The notes under the pieces: model-generated | The model's input: the letters and a program-made list of their open reading frames with translations, nothing else | The model's database searches: none | Told to the model about the DNA's origin: nothing | Made by a program: the position numbers and the translations under genes | DNA from: Pristionchus mayeri | Taxonomy: Eukaryota; Nematoda; Chromadorea; Rhabditida; Neodiplogasteridae | NCBI GenBank assembly: GCA_036245805.1 | Contig: BTRK01000002.1 | Location: forward strand, 11,776,689 to 11,840,688 | DNA length: 64,000 nt | Direction: 5' to 3' | Part shown: positions 21,117 to 32,275 of the stretch, in pieces | Position numbering within the stretch: the stretch's first letter is position 1 | How the letters are laid out: each line of letters opens with the position of its first letter

Positions 21117-22195
21117 CTCTTATTTTATTTATTTATCGTACACCACTAGGGTGCTTCGGCAAGTGCAGAATGTGCGTGAAATGGGGGTAGGGAAGAGGTG
21201 AGAAGGGGGTCGATCTTCCGAATTCTGTCGTACAAGAGAGGAGAGTGCCGAGGGGAGGGTGCCTCGTGAGCGGGAGGAGTGACCGCTTGTCCAATGTATA
21301 TCTTATTGGAAGCTTGTGTAACAGAAGATCGGAGAAGATCGAAGGTCAAGGGGACATGCGAAGGGTTGGGAATGGTTGGGGAAGGGTAGGGAAAAGAGAG
21401 GAAAAGGTGAGGGAGGGTGATGATAGCTGCTAAAGATTTCTGATTTCTATTCCAAGAGTACATAGAAGATTATGGTGATTTAGCAAATGAATCTTAACAG
21501 TCTCTATAGACAGCAGAGGATTACAAATTAAGTGGAGCTTATTTAGGAGCCTGGCTGTTCTATGCGCAAATGATGCCTTCAAATTTTCCTTTCGGAAAGC
21601 GGGAATATGAAGAACAAAGGCACAATGACGTCTGCTAATAGTTCTATATGTGTAGAAATTACTAACAGGCAACTCGACAGCGTTGGCGAAGATTTTAAGG
21701 GCAAGCACTATGTCAATGACAATACGGCGAGCATAAAGAGAATGTAGAGAGTAAAGGGCTAATCGATCAGAATAAGAGGGGAACGACAAGTCAGTTCGAG
21801 AGCAACGAAAATATAATAGTCTACTAAAAAGGTGTTGAACTTTCTCTAATTTGTGAATACGACCAGATGAGGAGGGTGACCAGACGGGGGATGCATATTC
21901 TAGTATGGGAAGGATAAAGGATTTAAATGCAGATATATATGGGGCAACGATAGTGCAGCTGATACTACGGAAGAGTAAATAAACTAATGATGATGCCTTA
22001 TGGCAAACAGTATGGATGTGAGAGTCGAAATTTAGGAGAGGATCAATAAGGACACCTAGGTCACGGATTGACTGAGCTGCTTCAAAGTTACAGGAGATCA
22101 AGGAATAGCTAATGTGGGGATTGGTTTTGCCTATGTGAAGTACGTTGCACTTTTTTTCAGCAACTTCCAACTGCCATTTTCTCGCTCTCAAGGTC
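21117..22195 (-). mobile_element. 5'-truncated LINE, right-arm copy
   Basis: Mirror copy of the LINE at 8146-9207, with an identical 253-residue reverse-transcriptase C-terminal frame (22191-21430). This copy keeps the 3' end: after the conserved 3' region it finishes in an A/T-rich ATAAATAAATAAAATAAG tail at 21117-21136, as expected for target-primed reverse transcription. The YADD motif and endonuclease are missing. Confidence 0.85.
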
Positions 22196-22576
22196 GTCAG
22201 TTCTCAGAAAGGGACGCCACTCTCATGTATAAATCGTTTCCCTGTTTGTTTGCGCTTCGATTTCAATCGTTTTCATCTCCTTTTTTACAATTTTTTAGGT
22301 GAGTAAAAGTGCTGGAAATGGAAGGAATACCGTATGCGCTCGGGTTAGCTGCTCAATGGGAAGAACAAGTCTATATCTATGCGCACGGAGCTCATTCCTG
22401 GAAGACACTGACATTGCCCATTACCTTGGTCGTATCTCGTTTTCATTTAGTTGAAGGGGAGACCTTTTCTCTGTGGAATGCGCGGTAATAACTTCGAGAG
22501 CTGCTAGTCTTCCGATTTGCCTTTCCACTGAAATGGTACGAAACCGAAACGAAATGTGAATGATTTGCCATTTCAG

Positions 22577-23170
22577 GTAGCCATTCAAGCGCTGCTGGAA
22601 ATCCCCGATCAGTATCAATGCATCAGCAACCTCGGCCTGCTCAAGGGCCGATCGCCCGAATTCGCTCGGTGAAATTGTGCTCTACTTTGTAGGTTTCCGG
22701 TAAAGTTCACCTTTCGAGTTCAGCTAAGCTGCTGTAGAATAGTCGTACTGAATGGATAGACAAGTAATAATTGTTCGCAGTTTCGTGTTGTGTAATGGAA
22801 AGCACTTGTCAAGAGATAAATCTTGGAAATGTATAACGGTGTTCAGCGAATAAATCGCTGTTTTTGCTACAATTACAACAGAACTTATCTCGCTGTCGCT
22901 AGAAATATGCACGGTTTTTTGTAGCGAGTAAATCATCATTTCCCAAATATCTCCCTTCCACTCACCACCCTGCCAACCTTCATATATTTCCTGCCATCTC
23001 GTTGCACATCAAGATATAATTGTGATCCCGCTTTCTCTCCACTCTACCCATCTTCTCTCGATAGTTTCATCCATTTTCCCTTCCCCCCCTCACCCACTGC
23101 ACTATGTTATATGTTTGCATCTCTAATTCTCATTGTTGTTTACCTCCTTAAACTGTCAATATTAATATAA
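22577..23170 (+). pseudogene. copine-locus 3' segment, copy in right arm
   Basis: Mirror of 7171-7764. The copine-type exon begins at 22577 after TTTCAG with VAIQALLEIPDQYQC. It is isolated from any other copine exon and followed by the shared non-coding segment, which here contains the unoccupied target site matching the insertion at 26701. Confidence 0.55.
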
Positions 23171-23391
23171 AGCATTTCTGTTGTATTTCTATCGCGTATT
23201 CGATCAATAGAAAAACGGCGACACATTGAGATTTACTGTCCTCCCGAATGTAGTGAAGACCTCATTCTTTAATGTGAGTGAGAAGAAGAGCAGTTTCCAC
23301 TTCATCTTATCCGATGAAAAAATGACAGTCAAATATTGAAGGAACGATGGGGGTATTTTCACGCCTATGAAAGCTCTTTTGTAGAGATCGA

Positions 23392-24439
23392 TTCTTATAG
23401 GGGAGTGAACAGCTTTGTTTTGAATGAGTCTGGAAGCCCTTATTGCCTTGACTATCCAGCAAGGGGGTCGTACTTGCGCAGGATGGGCAATTCGCCATCG
23501 ACAGCCGAAATCACAGAAACAAGCACTAAGAAATCAAGATTAGCGCATTTATTGCTAAAATTTTCGCAGAATTACGGATGTATCTTTGTTAAAATAGCTA
23601 GTGAAGGAGAGGACTACAGTGAGCAGAATCGTACAGTGGTGGGATGGAAGAGCAAGAAGGGGCCTGGGCCGAGAGAATATTGGAAATGAAGAACGAAAAT
23701 CTCGAGGCCGCATCTAGCTGTCACCCCCGTGCCGTCAACTGTTCGAAGTATCCTAGGACAACGCGTGGAGGGGAAGCATGGAGGGGAAACTCTCGAGTTT
23801 CAGGTAGCTTTGTTGATCTGCTATACGATTCTAAAATCAACGATTGAAGGAATGGCACAAATAAGATCACCGAATGGAACAGGTACACGATAATGAGGAA
23901 TGCCGAATAAGAGAACAGAAACGGTTCCAGAAAATCAGTGAGAGGGTGCTTGAAATGGCGATAAAGCGAAGCAGTATTTCATCGTCGGAAATGCTCATTC
24001 ATACCAGGCATCCTAGTGTCGTACGACCTCTGCAGACGAAGTGATAACGTCTGATATTCTGAATTCCAATATCGAATGTGCTAGGTTGAATGGGATTGGT
24101 CGGTAAAACGGTTTGTAAGCACTTTTTTCAGTCCTTTACAACACAATATTTAATTTTAGTAAGCACAATTGTATCAAGAATCAAGTATACCATTATTAAC
24201 AGCAATGAATTATGCATCGATCTCTACAAAAGAGCTTTCATAGGCGTGAAAATACCCCCATCGTTCCTTCAATATTTGACTGTCATTTTTTCATCGGATA
24301 AGATGAAGTGGAAACTGCTCTTCTTCTCACTCACATTAATGAATGAGGTCTTCACTACATTCGGGAGGACAGTAAATCTCAATGTGTCGCTGTTTTTTCT
24401 ATTGATCGAATACGCGATAGAAATACAACAGAAATGCTT
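23392..24439. repeat. long repeat A, copy 2
   Basis: Direct copy of 6049-7171, diverged by point changes and lacking about 80 bp. Its left limit coincides with the outer junction of the palindrome. Its right limit falls at a perfect GC hairpin (24441-24463), whereas copy 1 runs on into the copine-locus segment. Confidence 0.85.
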
Positions 24440-24440
24440 A

Positions 24441-24463
24441 GCCCCGGCGCGAAGCGCCGGGGC
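24441..24463. repeat. perfect 10-bp GC hairpin
   Basis: GCCCCGGCGC, a GAA loop and the exact inverse GCGCCGGGGC. It stands out from the AT-rich surroundings and lies exactly where repeat A copy 2 ends. Confidence 0.9.
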
Positions 24464-24599
24464 AATTTTGGCCGGGAAACGAGAAATTCTCACGGTCGGA
24501 AAGGTTCCTGAGAGGGTAGGGTATCGACAACCGTTCAAACTCAAATCCAAGTATCTATCTTTTGGGGATCTTAATCGGGAACATAGGAGATGCTAAATC

Positions 24600-26095
24600 C
24601 GGAATTTCAAGTCTCTATCATAACCGGAAGTGCCTCAGGCTGACTCCGATTGTTGTCGGTTTCGTGGTGTCCGCCTAAAATGAGTTGCAGCCGCGAGAAT
24701 CGTAGAGAGACGTGCTATAGCTCATTCGATAGAGCGTACACGGTTGCCCGCCTAGGCACTTTTCAGGATTGTGAAATTCCTACTGGAAAGGTGCGAAAAT
24801 TGCCTTCAAAGTTCGAATTTTTGAGCCCTTTGGCAGTTCAGACGCATTTCGGGGTATCCAAGCTCTCAATGGAAAATCCAAGTTTCTACCGACCTACAGT
24901 AGATTAATATTGACACGGCGAATCCAATGAGCTAAATTTCGAAAAGGTTGGTTTCCATCTGTAGGTGCTGACGCCTTTCAAACATTTTCCCGCGCGAATT
25001 TATCCCTCTGCATCCTCCTCTCTCCCTCCCCCGCGCCTCTCTCTCTCGGCCAGGTAAAAGGTCGTAAACGCGGCGAGTCGTCTCAAGTTGTCAAAACTCT
25101 GCCTAAATACAAATTTGAAATTAATGTAAAACAAGTATCATTTTCGGAATCAGCGGGTGAAATTACGCCTGGTGGAATCATTGGCTGGGAGCGAACGGGC
25201 ACTTTCACTGCTGTACCCCCTGGGAGAGGAGGGGAGGAAGAGAGAGTTGAAAGCATCCGACTTCAGCCACTTGTGGCTACTATTGAGATATGCCCCTGGA
25301 TATAGGAGCTGACTTCTCCTCGCCTTTTTGGTGCATCCTTTGCAATATTCAAAGATCCTTTGGGTATTACGATATTGGTCGGCGACTTACAATCGGAGAC
25401 GGACATTTCCGTTCATAAGGCAGTCGATTTACGCTCCATTGCTCATTCGCCCGTCAAGTACCAGTAACACTGCCAGCGGCTAGGTCTTGAAGACTGCGCG
25501 GTCTGGTTGGATCGATGAAGAATGAAGGGGGGGGGAGTTAGTTAAATAATCTCGCCAGATTCTGACCACGAGAAATAGCAGAAAACCCTAATTTTGCCTA
25601 TGCTTTCCTATCTCTAACCTCTCAAAGCACTAACTAGAAAGCACTCACCACGAGCACAAATCAATCGCTCCGTGTCAATAAAAGTCCCGAGATCCACCTT
25701 CCATGGGAAGGTTGTAGTATACCCCAGCATTAGTCATTACATTTCCCTTTAGTATTTCCCCTAGCACACATGGCCCCGCCCCGAGAGAGACCCGAGGCGA
25801 ATAGCCGAGTGTCGATCAGAGAGCGTGGAGACGGAGTTGAGAGATGGTTCGGGCCAGCTACCTGCTATTAGAGTAGGAAGTCGTAGGGAGTATTCACTTA
25901 TTGTAACTTGTTCTTGTATGATAATAATGACTATTTAATATCTTCTTGTTTTGCTACACCACAGGGACTACACATTCCTTAGGTATATAGACTTTATAGG
26001 CCGATTCAGACTGTCTAGGATAGAACTACTCGTGACCCGGCTGATCCCTGAGGTCCAGTAAGCAACCGCCTAGACTGGGCTTATTTAGTTTATAA
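24600..26095. other. non-coding region, no gene recognised
   Basis: About 1.5 kb with no conserved exon. A tRNA-like D-arm string (TAGCTCATTCGATAGAGCG, 24718) has no matching T-arm at the right distance. The stretch 25700-26090 has the mixed composition of an old LTR-like repeat, but no paired copy is in the window. Confidence 0.4.
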
Positions 26096-26098
26096 CGA

Positions 26099-26458
26099 GG
26101 TGGCGTATCCTGGCTTTGCAAGCAAAGTCAATAGCTTTGTGAATTTTGGCAAAATCTAAATTCAATGAAAGGAGTGAGAACATACTATTCAAAACAATCA
26201 GTCCAATAAAAGCCGTGGGATCAACAGCCAAAATTCGCTCTATATTTTCAAGCGTGAATATTACAAATTTCGCACTTTAAATGTTCAGATTTCCTCACAA
26301 GACCTCAGAAAATATAGAGCGAATTTTGGCTGTTGATCCCACGGCTTTTATTGAACTGATTGTTTTGAATAGTATGCTCTCACTCCTTTCATTGAATTTA
26401 GATTTTGCCAAAATTCACAAAGCTATTGATTTTGCTTGCAAAGCCAGGATACGCCACC
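26099..26458. mobile_element. foldback element, about 150-bp arms
   Basis: Inverted repeat: 26099-26243 pairs with 26313-26458 (GGTGGCGTATCCTGG against CCAGGATACGCCACC). The loop is about 60 bp. It is followed by a short palindrome, CCACCTTCCCATGGAAGGTGG, at 26455-26475. There is no transposase, so it is a MITE-like or foldback unit. An open frame across the right arm is a by-product. Confidence 0.8.
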
Positions 26459-27536
26459 TTCCCATGGAAGGTGGATTTATATTAATATTGACAGTTGAAG
26501 GAGGTAAACAACAAGGAGAGATAGAGATGCATGTATAAACATAGTGCAGTGGATGAGGGAGGAAAAAGGGGAAATGGATGAAACTATCGAGAGAAGATGA
26601 GTAGAGTGGAGAGAATGCGGGATCACAATTATATCTTGATGTGCAACGAGATGGCAGGAAATATATGAAGGTTGGTAGGGTGGTGAGTGGAAGGGAGATA
26701 TTAGGTTGGTGCAAAAGTTTCTGTCTATTTATTGTTTCGTTATTTCTGCTGGCATATTTCGATTCTCTGTAATTTCTCTATAGTTTTAGTGACCTCACTA
26801 ATAGTGGACTTTGGTAATATAATTGTATTGGATCTAATCTTTCCTAAGTAGGAGAAAATAATTTTATAAGAAAAAATGCCGGAAATTCGCGTTTTTCAGT
26901 GTTTTTGATTGAGCTCTACTTTTCGAATATTTGTGGCCTACTGAATTTGCCCAATATGTCAGTAGTATAACAAGAGTTGCTTGTTCTGTTAAGCGTGAAA
27001 AAGCCGATCTTCAGTGAAAGTGAGTAGAAATATACAGTAGAAAATCCTGATTTAGACGTCCCAATTGGTTGAATCGCGGTTTCGAAATGTCCCGTTCGCT
27101 CACTGATGAATGAATTCAAATGCAAATGTAACTGTATACTAAGGTCGGTAGGTAGAATATAATCAACCACAGTTGGACTGTCTTTTGCGATCAATACGAA
27201 TACAGTGCCAGCAAAGACAAAGTAAGAAATTTCCAATTAGAATTTTCTGCCACTTTGCTCCAAATTTTAAGCGGGCATTTCATGGTTATGAATTTGTACA
27301 GAGTGTGAAAATATGCCCATGAATTGGGCTTTTTAATAGTCCTTCACTTTTGCCGTTCTCACATTCCTCCTTGGAGTGATGAGCAATTAAAAAGTATGGC
27401 GAGATACGGACAATAATAACTTTGACAGTGAATATTGCCATCGTTACAGATCGAATTTAGCCGGTATTGTGTTAATTAAAAAGGATTCCCAAGCCCTCAT
27501 AAACTGAGAAAAATCATTAGTCTATTGGCAAAATTA

Positions 27537-28775
27537 TTGGGGTGTCCGGAAAGTTCGTATAATTTTTTGTTTTTACTTTTTATTCAATGCTTTACAATTC
27601 TCAGTGACCAATGTATGCCCCCTTCTTTCTCACTACCTCCCTCCAGCGATTGGGCAGGGTCTCGATTCCTCTCTTCCAGAATGCGGGTATCTTCGAGACC
27701 TCCCAGTTCACGAAAGCCCTCACAACTTCATCTCGATTCTTGAACTTCTTTCCTTTGCAGAAGTCAGAGAGAGAGCGGAAGCAGTGGTAGTCGCATGGGG
27801 AGAGATCCGGGGAATACGGTGGATGGGGACTCCTCTCGATCTTCAGCTCGTCCATTTTTTTCTGGGTCATCTTCGCTCGATGTAGGCGAGCATTGTCCAT
27901 CAGAAGAAGAATTTTGCCTTGGTTCAGGAGTCTGGGAGGGACTCTGATCGCGACATCTTGCAGTTGTTCAGAGAAGAGGTCGGCATTGATTCTGGTGCCA
28001 TGGGCGAGGATCTCCCAGTAGATGGGACCGAGCACTGAGAAGAAGAAGCAGAGGAGTTCCTTCTTTCCGTGCTCTTCCTTCTTCGGGACGGGCGTGGGAT
28101 TCTCATCTGCATCCACCCATTGCAGCCTCCTCACAGGGTTATCGTACGTGATCATCTCATCTGTAGCGATGATGGAATTGACCCATCGAAGATTGGATCT
28201 ACGATGGAGTAATTCCCGACAGACTTGAACACGATTTTTCAGCTGTTCGGGGGAGAGGTCATGGGGAATCACTTGTGGGAGTTTCGGCTTCTTCCCAGAT
28301 CGATGGAGGATATCGGACACCGTTGATCTGGGAGTACCAGTATCCTTCTTCAACTCACTCACACTGGCCATGGGCTTGCGCTTCAGTGTGCGGAGAACGA
28401 GAGGCTGATCTAGGGAGGGAGGGCGTCCAGAGCGGGGTTGATCATCGATTCCAAACTCCCCTTTCTTGAAGCGGGAGAACCACTTATAGCAGAAGGGTAT
28501 GGAGGGGGCGTCAGCTCCTTCCGACTGGGCCAGGGCAGAGTGGGCCTCCTTCACGGATCGGCCAAGACGGTAGTAATGAAGTAAAACTGCTCGGAGGTAG
28601 AGGTGGGAGTCCATCACAAGAATCAATGTAGCAACTAGGAGACTGATTAAATCCTCTCACTACTCAACGTCAGAATGATGCAATACATTGTTGATAAACA
28701 GATTGCGCAATCACTGCATTTCATCGCGAACTGACTTTTTTCCGAAGCATTATACGAACTTTCCGGACACCCCAA
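27537..28775 (-). mobile_element. mariner transposon, copy 3, nested
   Basis: A complete 1,239-bp mariner of the same family as copies 1 and 2, in reverse orientation. Terminal repeats start TTGGGGTGTCCGG at 27537 and end CCGGACACCCCAA at 28775, with TA at 27535-27536 and 28776-28777. It sits inside the outer mariner-like element, so it arrived later. Confidence 0.96.
27601..28614 (-). CDS. mariner transposase, copy 3, catalytic-motif deletion
   Basis: Full-length frame of the same family. The start is the ATG that begins MDSHLYLRAV at 28614. Compared with copy 1, three bases are lost at the first catalytic motif, turning TDEKWITY into TDEMITY, so the conserved Trp next to the catalytic Asp pair is gone. 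It also reads NARLHR in place of NARPHR after the second Asp. Both changes suggest an inactive enzyme even though the frame is open. Confidence 0.9.
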   Translation of the reverse strand: MDSHLYLRAVLLHYYRLGRSVKEAHSALAQSEGADAPSIPFCYKWFSRFKKGEFGIDDQPRSGRPPSLDQPLVLRTLKRKPMASVSELKKDTGTPRSTVSDILHRSGKKPKLPQVIPHDLSPEQLKNRVQVCRELLHRRSNLRWVNSIIATDEMITYDNPVRRLQWVDADENPTPVPKKEEHGKKELLCFFFSVLGPIYWEILAHGTRINADLFSEQLQDVAIRVPPRLLNQGKILLLMDNARLHRAKMTQKKMDELKIERSPHPPYSPDLSPCDYHCFRSLSDFCKGKKFKNRDEVVRAFVNWEVSKIPAFWKRGIETLPNRWREVVRKKGAYIGH

Positions 28776-29279
28776 TAAATGAATGGGGGAGGTCAAAATG
28801 CCCAAACATGAAAATAGTCAGAAACTTTTGCACCAACCTAATATTTGGAAAATGATGATTTACTGGCTACAAAAAACCGTGCATATTTCTAGCGACAGCG
28901 AGATAAGTTCTGTTGTAATTGTAGCAAAAACAGCCATTTATTCTATGAAAATCGTTACACATTTCCAAGATTTATCTCTTGACAAGTGCTTTCCATTACA
29001 CAACACGAAACTGCGAACAATTATTACTTGTCTATCCATTCAGTACGACTATTCTACAGCAGCATAGAACTCGAAGGGTGAACTTTGCCTGAAAATTACA
29101 AAATAGAGCACGATTTCACCGAGCGAATTCGAAAATGAATTTAGGAAAGGTGGAATGACGGGGTGCAAAAGAAGACTGGCTCTGTACTTATAGTGAGAAA
29201 CCAGGAAAAATCGATGAACAAATTAGGAAAATCGATAATAGAATTACGAAATGTTTTCGAAATTCTTGTGTGCGATGGA

Positions 29280-30200
29280 GGGTGATCGGCCCTTGAGCAG
29301 GCCGAGATTGCAGATACACCGATACTGATCGGGGATTTCCAGTAGTGATTGAATTGCGACCTGAAATGGCATTTATGATAGTGATAAATGAACAAATAAT
29401 GTCTTTTTCGAACGTATTGGCGAATTCTAGTTGAATTTTTCAACAGGATAGACAATTTAATTTTTTAATTTAAATTTAATTTAAAAATTAAATTCAAAAT
29501 TCACCTTGACATCTCCATCGGCTGCTCCACTTGCTCGATTGCATACCTGGAACAATTGTATTTTTTTTATCTACGATACTTACGAAATATGAACGTGACT
29601 AAGCATGCATTATCCTTGTAGTTCTGGTCAAAGAAAGGCACTGTTGAGATAAAATGAATACCTCGTGGAATTCGACGAAGTGGAAGTTGTCCCATGGCCG
29701 CTTGGGAAGAGAGTCGTCGAACACCTGAGAGTAGAATGCCAATCGACATTTAACAAATTTGATAATTATCCATTTTATTTGATTTGTTCTCCAAAAAGAA
29801 AGGCGAAAAGAAATCGATTTCTTTTATCTCTTTTCAAGTTGAACCGAGAATGAAGCATAATTCTCACTACTCACCCTCATCATATCCCACGGTCCATCAC
29901 CCACTCCCACCACGATGATCGACAGTGGGTATTGTCAGGCCTTAATTGGTGATTAATTGAGTATTAATTAATTAATTAGTTAATTAACCAACCTGCACGA
30001 TGGTTCTCCTGGTCGCTTTCTCATTCGTTACTTGCCCGTCTGCGATGATCACCAAGATGTGGTACTGTAATTATCGATTGATTTCGGAATTTGGTAAGTG
30101 AAATATCGATTGGTACAACCGTAACTCTCTGGTCCGTTGGCAGATTTCGATCGCTTGGTAGATCAGCGGTGAGAAGTTGGTTGGGCCGGAAAGTGAAAAA
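29280..30200 (-). pseudogene. copine-family A-domain gene, 3' half with nonsense codon
   Basis: Minus-strand segments follow the copine/RGLG A-domain in order: GPTNFSPLIYQAIEIC (about 30195-30118), YHILVIIADGQVTNEK (30067-29998), YPLSIIVVGVGDGPWDMM (about 29940-29877), FDDSLPKRPWDNFHFVEF (29724-29662), a small exon (29623-29584), and VAIQSLLEIPDQYRC (29360 to about 29285). Copines bind membranes through Ca2+-dependent C2 domains and partner proteins through this A-domain; no C2 exon is found upstream. Where the family has Ala-Ser before the PLSI block, this copy has GCC TGA, an in-frame stop at 29935-29937. The first two segments also do not join in phase. It is probably a decaying partial duplicate. 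Confidence 0.7.
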
Positions 30201-30424
30201 CGACAGGATGCCCGTCATGCATTATCTAATCAGAAATCTCTAAAAAAGACCGATTTAGGGTTTATGATAGGGGAATGAAAAGGTTCCGACGACAATTCTT
30301 AACACGGGCATGGTACAATGGATAGTTCCTGATTTTAGGCGTCGATTGACACCGAGAACGTATTTTTTGGATTTTTCCGATTAATCATTTCATTTCAAAG
30401 GTTCAAGAGCGTGCGCTAATGGAA

Positions 30425-30790
30425 CTGCAAAGGGGCGGTGCTTCCTCTCTACTTGCTCACTTATCTCTCACCCGGCGTGTGCAGAGAGCGCGCGCTCTTG
30501 AGGACCTCTGCCTTTCCTCTCATCCTCGAGCAAGCTCTATGCGAAGCTATGCTCAAACTTTTGGAGAAACCAGGCAGAGCGGGCTCCGCCCACTTCGCTC
30601 TCGTCCCGATTTCGACTCCCTTTCCGTTGTGACTCTTTCGAGGTGTTTTTGGGCCATAACTCGAGTCAACGATACGATATATCCAAACGACAAAAAGTAT
30701 GGCCTTATTTAGCCTCAAAGGGATACATTAGACCCACAAATGACAATGCCAAAGCAATTCGGTCACCCACCTTGCGACCTCTATTTATAT
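30425..30790 (+). repeat. dispersed repeat B, copy 1
   Basis: Aligns in the same orientation with 38495-38835. Shared landmarks in order: TCTCACCCGGCGTG, GGCTCCGCCC, TTGGGCCATAACT, AAAAAGTATG and CACCTTGCG. The left part also resembles 36960-37080. It is non-coding; no terminal repeats were identified. Confidence 0.75.
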
Positions 30791-30922
30791 TCCTTGGGAA
30801 ACGTGGCTAATCACATGCAGTTAACGCATTATGTGAATAAATTGTTCGTATGTGAGTAATGAGCAGGAGAATGTGATAATCGGTGCACTGAATAAATAGA
30901 TCAGCAGTATTTTACAATTTTA

Positions 30923-32173
30923 TTAGGCTGAGTCATAGGTTTTTTCCAATTTTGGAGATGCAGTTCAAGGTCACCTAAAAAGCACTCTTGGAATCCTATC
31001 AGTACAAGTCCGTAGCATAATTTAGGGGCATAGTTCACTCTTATTATGGTATGTCCCAATTGTACCTTGCTTTTAAATCATACAAGAAAACGAACCTTAA
31101 CACCGAGTGAATATCTCAAGTAAATATTTAAATTTTTGGGCTCGCTATTGTTTTGCAGGGAAAAGTGATTGGACCTCTTCACATACATTATTGAGAAGCC
31201 CCTTGAATGTGCTTTCAAAAAAGCGGTTGAACTCGGTGCTACCCTAATCAATCACTGAATTAGGAAACAACTAATCATACAAGCTGGAACGAAATCCCAT
31301 GTGAGATCTCATTTTGCCTACGTTATGTGTTACAGATACTGGCTTGTATATAAGGGCGCTTTAATCTTACGCTATGCGACTACTTTACCATTTGTGAAAT
31401 TAGAGACCTCGCATCATCCCCTTTTCAAGAATGAGATTTCTCGAAAATCCGATTATTGGTCTATCCGATCAAAATTTTGAATTTTGTTGATAATTTTTAG
31501 AGTCTATTTTCAGAACGCGCAGGTATCCCGTAGCTATGTGAGGCTATTGAGGGATAGTTCAAGAGTAGCTGATGCTGACAAACACAAAAACGTGGGATCT
31601 CTATCTATCATCTAATCAGGAAACTCTGAAATACACTGATTTGGAAATTTCATCGCAAAAATGTTGATGACTGCCGTTTTTGGTTGCAATGAGTAAAGCC
31701 CACCAAAAAGCAAATATAAGCTCGTCATGTAAGAAGGGTTATGCTGAGATAGGTTTGGTTTCGATAGGTCAATGAGTGCGGAAGCGCAGTGAAGTAAACT
31801 CATTTTGGTCTGAACCCAACTGTAAAATTAGCACCTATTGTGAGCAGGTCTTTTGCGCCAAACCCGATTCACATGTATATTTGTGATATACGTTCATCAC
31901 AGTTCACGATAGACTTGCTGCTTTCGCCCAATCACTACTCACTAGAAATGCGTGATTGGTTAAAGTCATTTCGTATTTCGTGATTGACGGTACTTTGACC
32001 TGAAACTATGCTCGCAAGGCTCTTTGAATAGGTGTGTACTAAAGTGCGATGAACAGAGTATATATGCACTTATCATATGTGAGGATCAAAACGAAAATCA
32101 TTTTGAACCAAAGACCGGAAAATGTGAAAACCTTCCCAAGGTCAAATTGGAAAAAACTTATGACTCAGCCTGA
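30923..32173. mobile_element. 1,251-bp element with mariner-like ends, copy B
   Basis: Starts TTAGGCTGAGTCATAGG after TA (30921-30922) and ends CTCAGCCTGA before TA (32174-32175). It matches 3943-5193 throughout at the same overall length but with many substitutions, and it too has no readable transposase. Two copies of identical length suggest a defined non-autonomous or equally old family. Confidence 0.85.
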
Positions 32174-32275
32174 TAAAAAGCCTCTCCTCTGTCTGAAAGT
32201 ACGGAAAAGTATCAGTGAGAATTTTCTTGAAATTAGAATGATTCCATGTCTTTCCAGATTTCAAAAAAGCTAGTT

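Larger units (their letters stand above)
12714..23392. repeat. right arm of the giant inverted duplication
   Basis: Pairs with 6949-12120 and contains a 5,507-bp segment (about 15627-21133) not present on the left. That segment carries the upstream GH19 exons, an unrecognised plus-strand gene, a MULE transposon and the LINE's 3' tail. At 23392 the inverted match to 6949 stops and, with at most one or two shared bases, becomes a direct match to 6049, so the outer junction is a strand switch. Confidence 0.93.
26701..28841. mobile_element. mariner-like element (outer), interrupted
   Basis: Starts TTAGGTTGGTGCAAAAGTTTC at 26701 and ends with the inverse (GAAACTTTTGCACCAACCTAA) at 28841, between TA duplications at 26699-26700 and 28842-28843. 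Without the inner mariner it is about 900 bp and has no readable transposase, so it is a deleted, non-autonomous copy. The arm sequences near 7390 and 22950 show the empty site. Confidence 0.9.
26474..29360. repeat. third copy of the copine-locus 3' segment, split by nested transposons
   Basis: 26474-26700 continues at 28844-29128 and again around 29280-29360. Together these match 7171-7764 and its mirror, with more divergence than the arms show to each other. The segment is interrupted at GAGATA by a mariner-like element (26701-28841). Both arm copies keep the uninterrupted GAGATATTTGG site. Confidence 0.85.

Noticed and set aside
24441..24463. Hairpin read as a bacterial-type terminator
   Set aside because: The surrounding DNA is a spliced eukaryotic genome, so rho-independent termination does not apply.
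24700..24770. tRNA-like D-arm string near 24718
   Set aside because: No acceptor stem or correctly spaced T-arm was found; the nearest TTCGAAT word is too far away.
25690..26090. Possible solo LTR
   Set aside because: No second copy, target duplication or primer-binding site was identified.
26281..26538. 85-residue frame
   Set aside because: It lies across one arm of a foldback repeat and is a by-product of it.
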